This document shows, piece after piece, positions 63,372 to 64,000 of a stretch of DNA of 64,000 nt. Every line of letters begins with the position of its first letter. Position 1 is the first letter of the stretch. The notes beneath the pieces are model-generated. The model was not told where the DNA came from, did no database searches, and saw only the letters and a list, made by a program, of their open reading frames with translations. Location of the stretch: positions 15,860,639 through 15,924,638 of the forward strand of contig CM053326.1 of assembly GCA_028583605.1 (NCBI GenBank), read 5' to 3'. This DNA comes from Dastarcus helophoroides. Its lineage: Eukaryota > Arthropoda > Insecta > Coleoptera > Bothrideridae. Both the position numbers and the translations under genes were made by a program.

Positions 63372-63815
63372 TATAGTATTAATTATTTTCACAAAAAAAC
63401 TGTAATTAGCAGAAGAATGTAGTGCAGATCAAATTTGTCCTTTCATTATTTTATTTGGATGAATATTTTCGGAGTTAGCAGAGGTTTGTTAATTACACGC
63501 AACACAGTAATTGCGTTTGGAACTGAACATTTAACACGATCGAAGGCGATCTCATAAACCGTGTTCGCCACTGACTTATTCCGAGTGAATCCTTTTTACT
63601 AAAGACACTATCGATACCAGTTCCATAAACGATGCGATTGACTGTAGAAAAAATTTGAATAAAATTTTAACATTCATGCATAAATAAAAGTGATTTAATT
63701 TGGTTTATTGACTATTCATTGTAGTAATTGGTACAGAAAACTAATTGTACGAGGCCCACTTGCCTTTGACTGATTTTTTTTTTGGAAAAAATGACGCATT
63801 TCTTCTGAATTATAG

Positions 63816-63998
<183 letters not shown>

Positions 63999-64000
63999 TA

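Overview
The window looks like AT-rich, intron-rich, transposon-laden nuclear DNA of an insect; the order cannot be fixed from sequence alone. This rests on two protein-kinase genes of animal type with insect-like residues, canonical GT-AG introns, and a dense mix of mariner/Tc1, pogo-like, hAT-like and Penelope-like remnants. No bacterial operon, CRISPR array, rRNA or convincing tRNA was found.

Only two host genes are supported, both on the + strand. (1) The 3' end of a group II p21-activated kinase (mbt/PAK4 type): two coding exons, 2036-2518 and 3426-3815, cover the end of the linker and the whole kinase domain; the CRIB-bearing 5' exons lie upstream of the window. (2) The 5' end of a salt-inducible kinase of SIK2 type: a start exon at 28828-28953, then 42139-42255, 61028-61091 and 63838-63953, running from the start codon to the HRDLK catalytic loop and continuing past the right edge. 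Its introns are about 13.2, 18.8 and 2.7 kb, inflated by transposons.

The layout is as follows. 1-2035 is upstream intron with a hAT-like element. 3816-28560 is intergenic and almost entirely repetitive: T-rich/A-rich quasi-periodic arrays, a Penelope GIY-YIG remnant, a 598-bp near-perfect inverted repeat with hammerhead-ribozyme-like cores, a 1.5-kb long-TIR element, Ty3/gypsy-like and transposase fragments, a THAP-domain ORF, and a 2.6-kb foldback element. 28560-28827 is the GC/CpG-richer SIK promoter and 5' UTR. SIK intron 1 holds an inverted copy of the 6-10 kb repeat block, a direct repeat pair and two coding-like antisense remnants. Intron 2 holds a full-length dead mariner, three-level nested elements, a CRE plus X-box island and the second hammerhead-like inverted repeat. 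Intron 3 holds inverted and rearranged copies of a repeat that also lies upstream of exon 3.

The most interesting signals are two unrelated short inverted-repeat families whose arms carry minimal hammerhead-like cores with the same architecture (CTGANGA, one extra base, stem II, GAAA, short stem III, four-base stem I), in a window that also holds a Penelope-like GIY-YIG remnant; and repeated full CRE palindromes in and around a kinase whose family controls CREB coactivators. Everything was read by eye. Repeat boundaries are approximate unless a target-site duplication is given.
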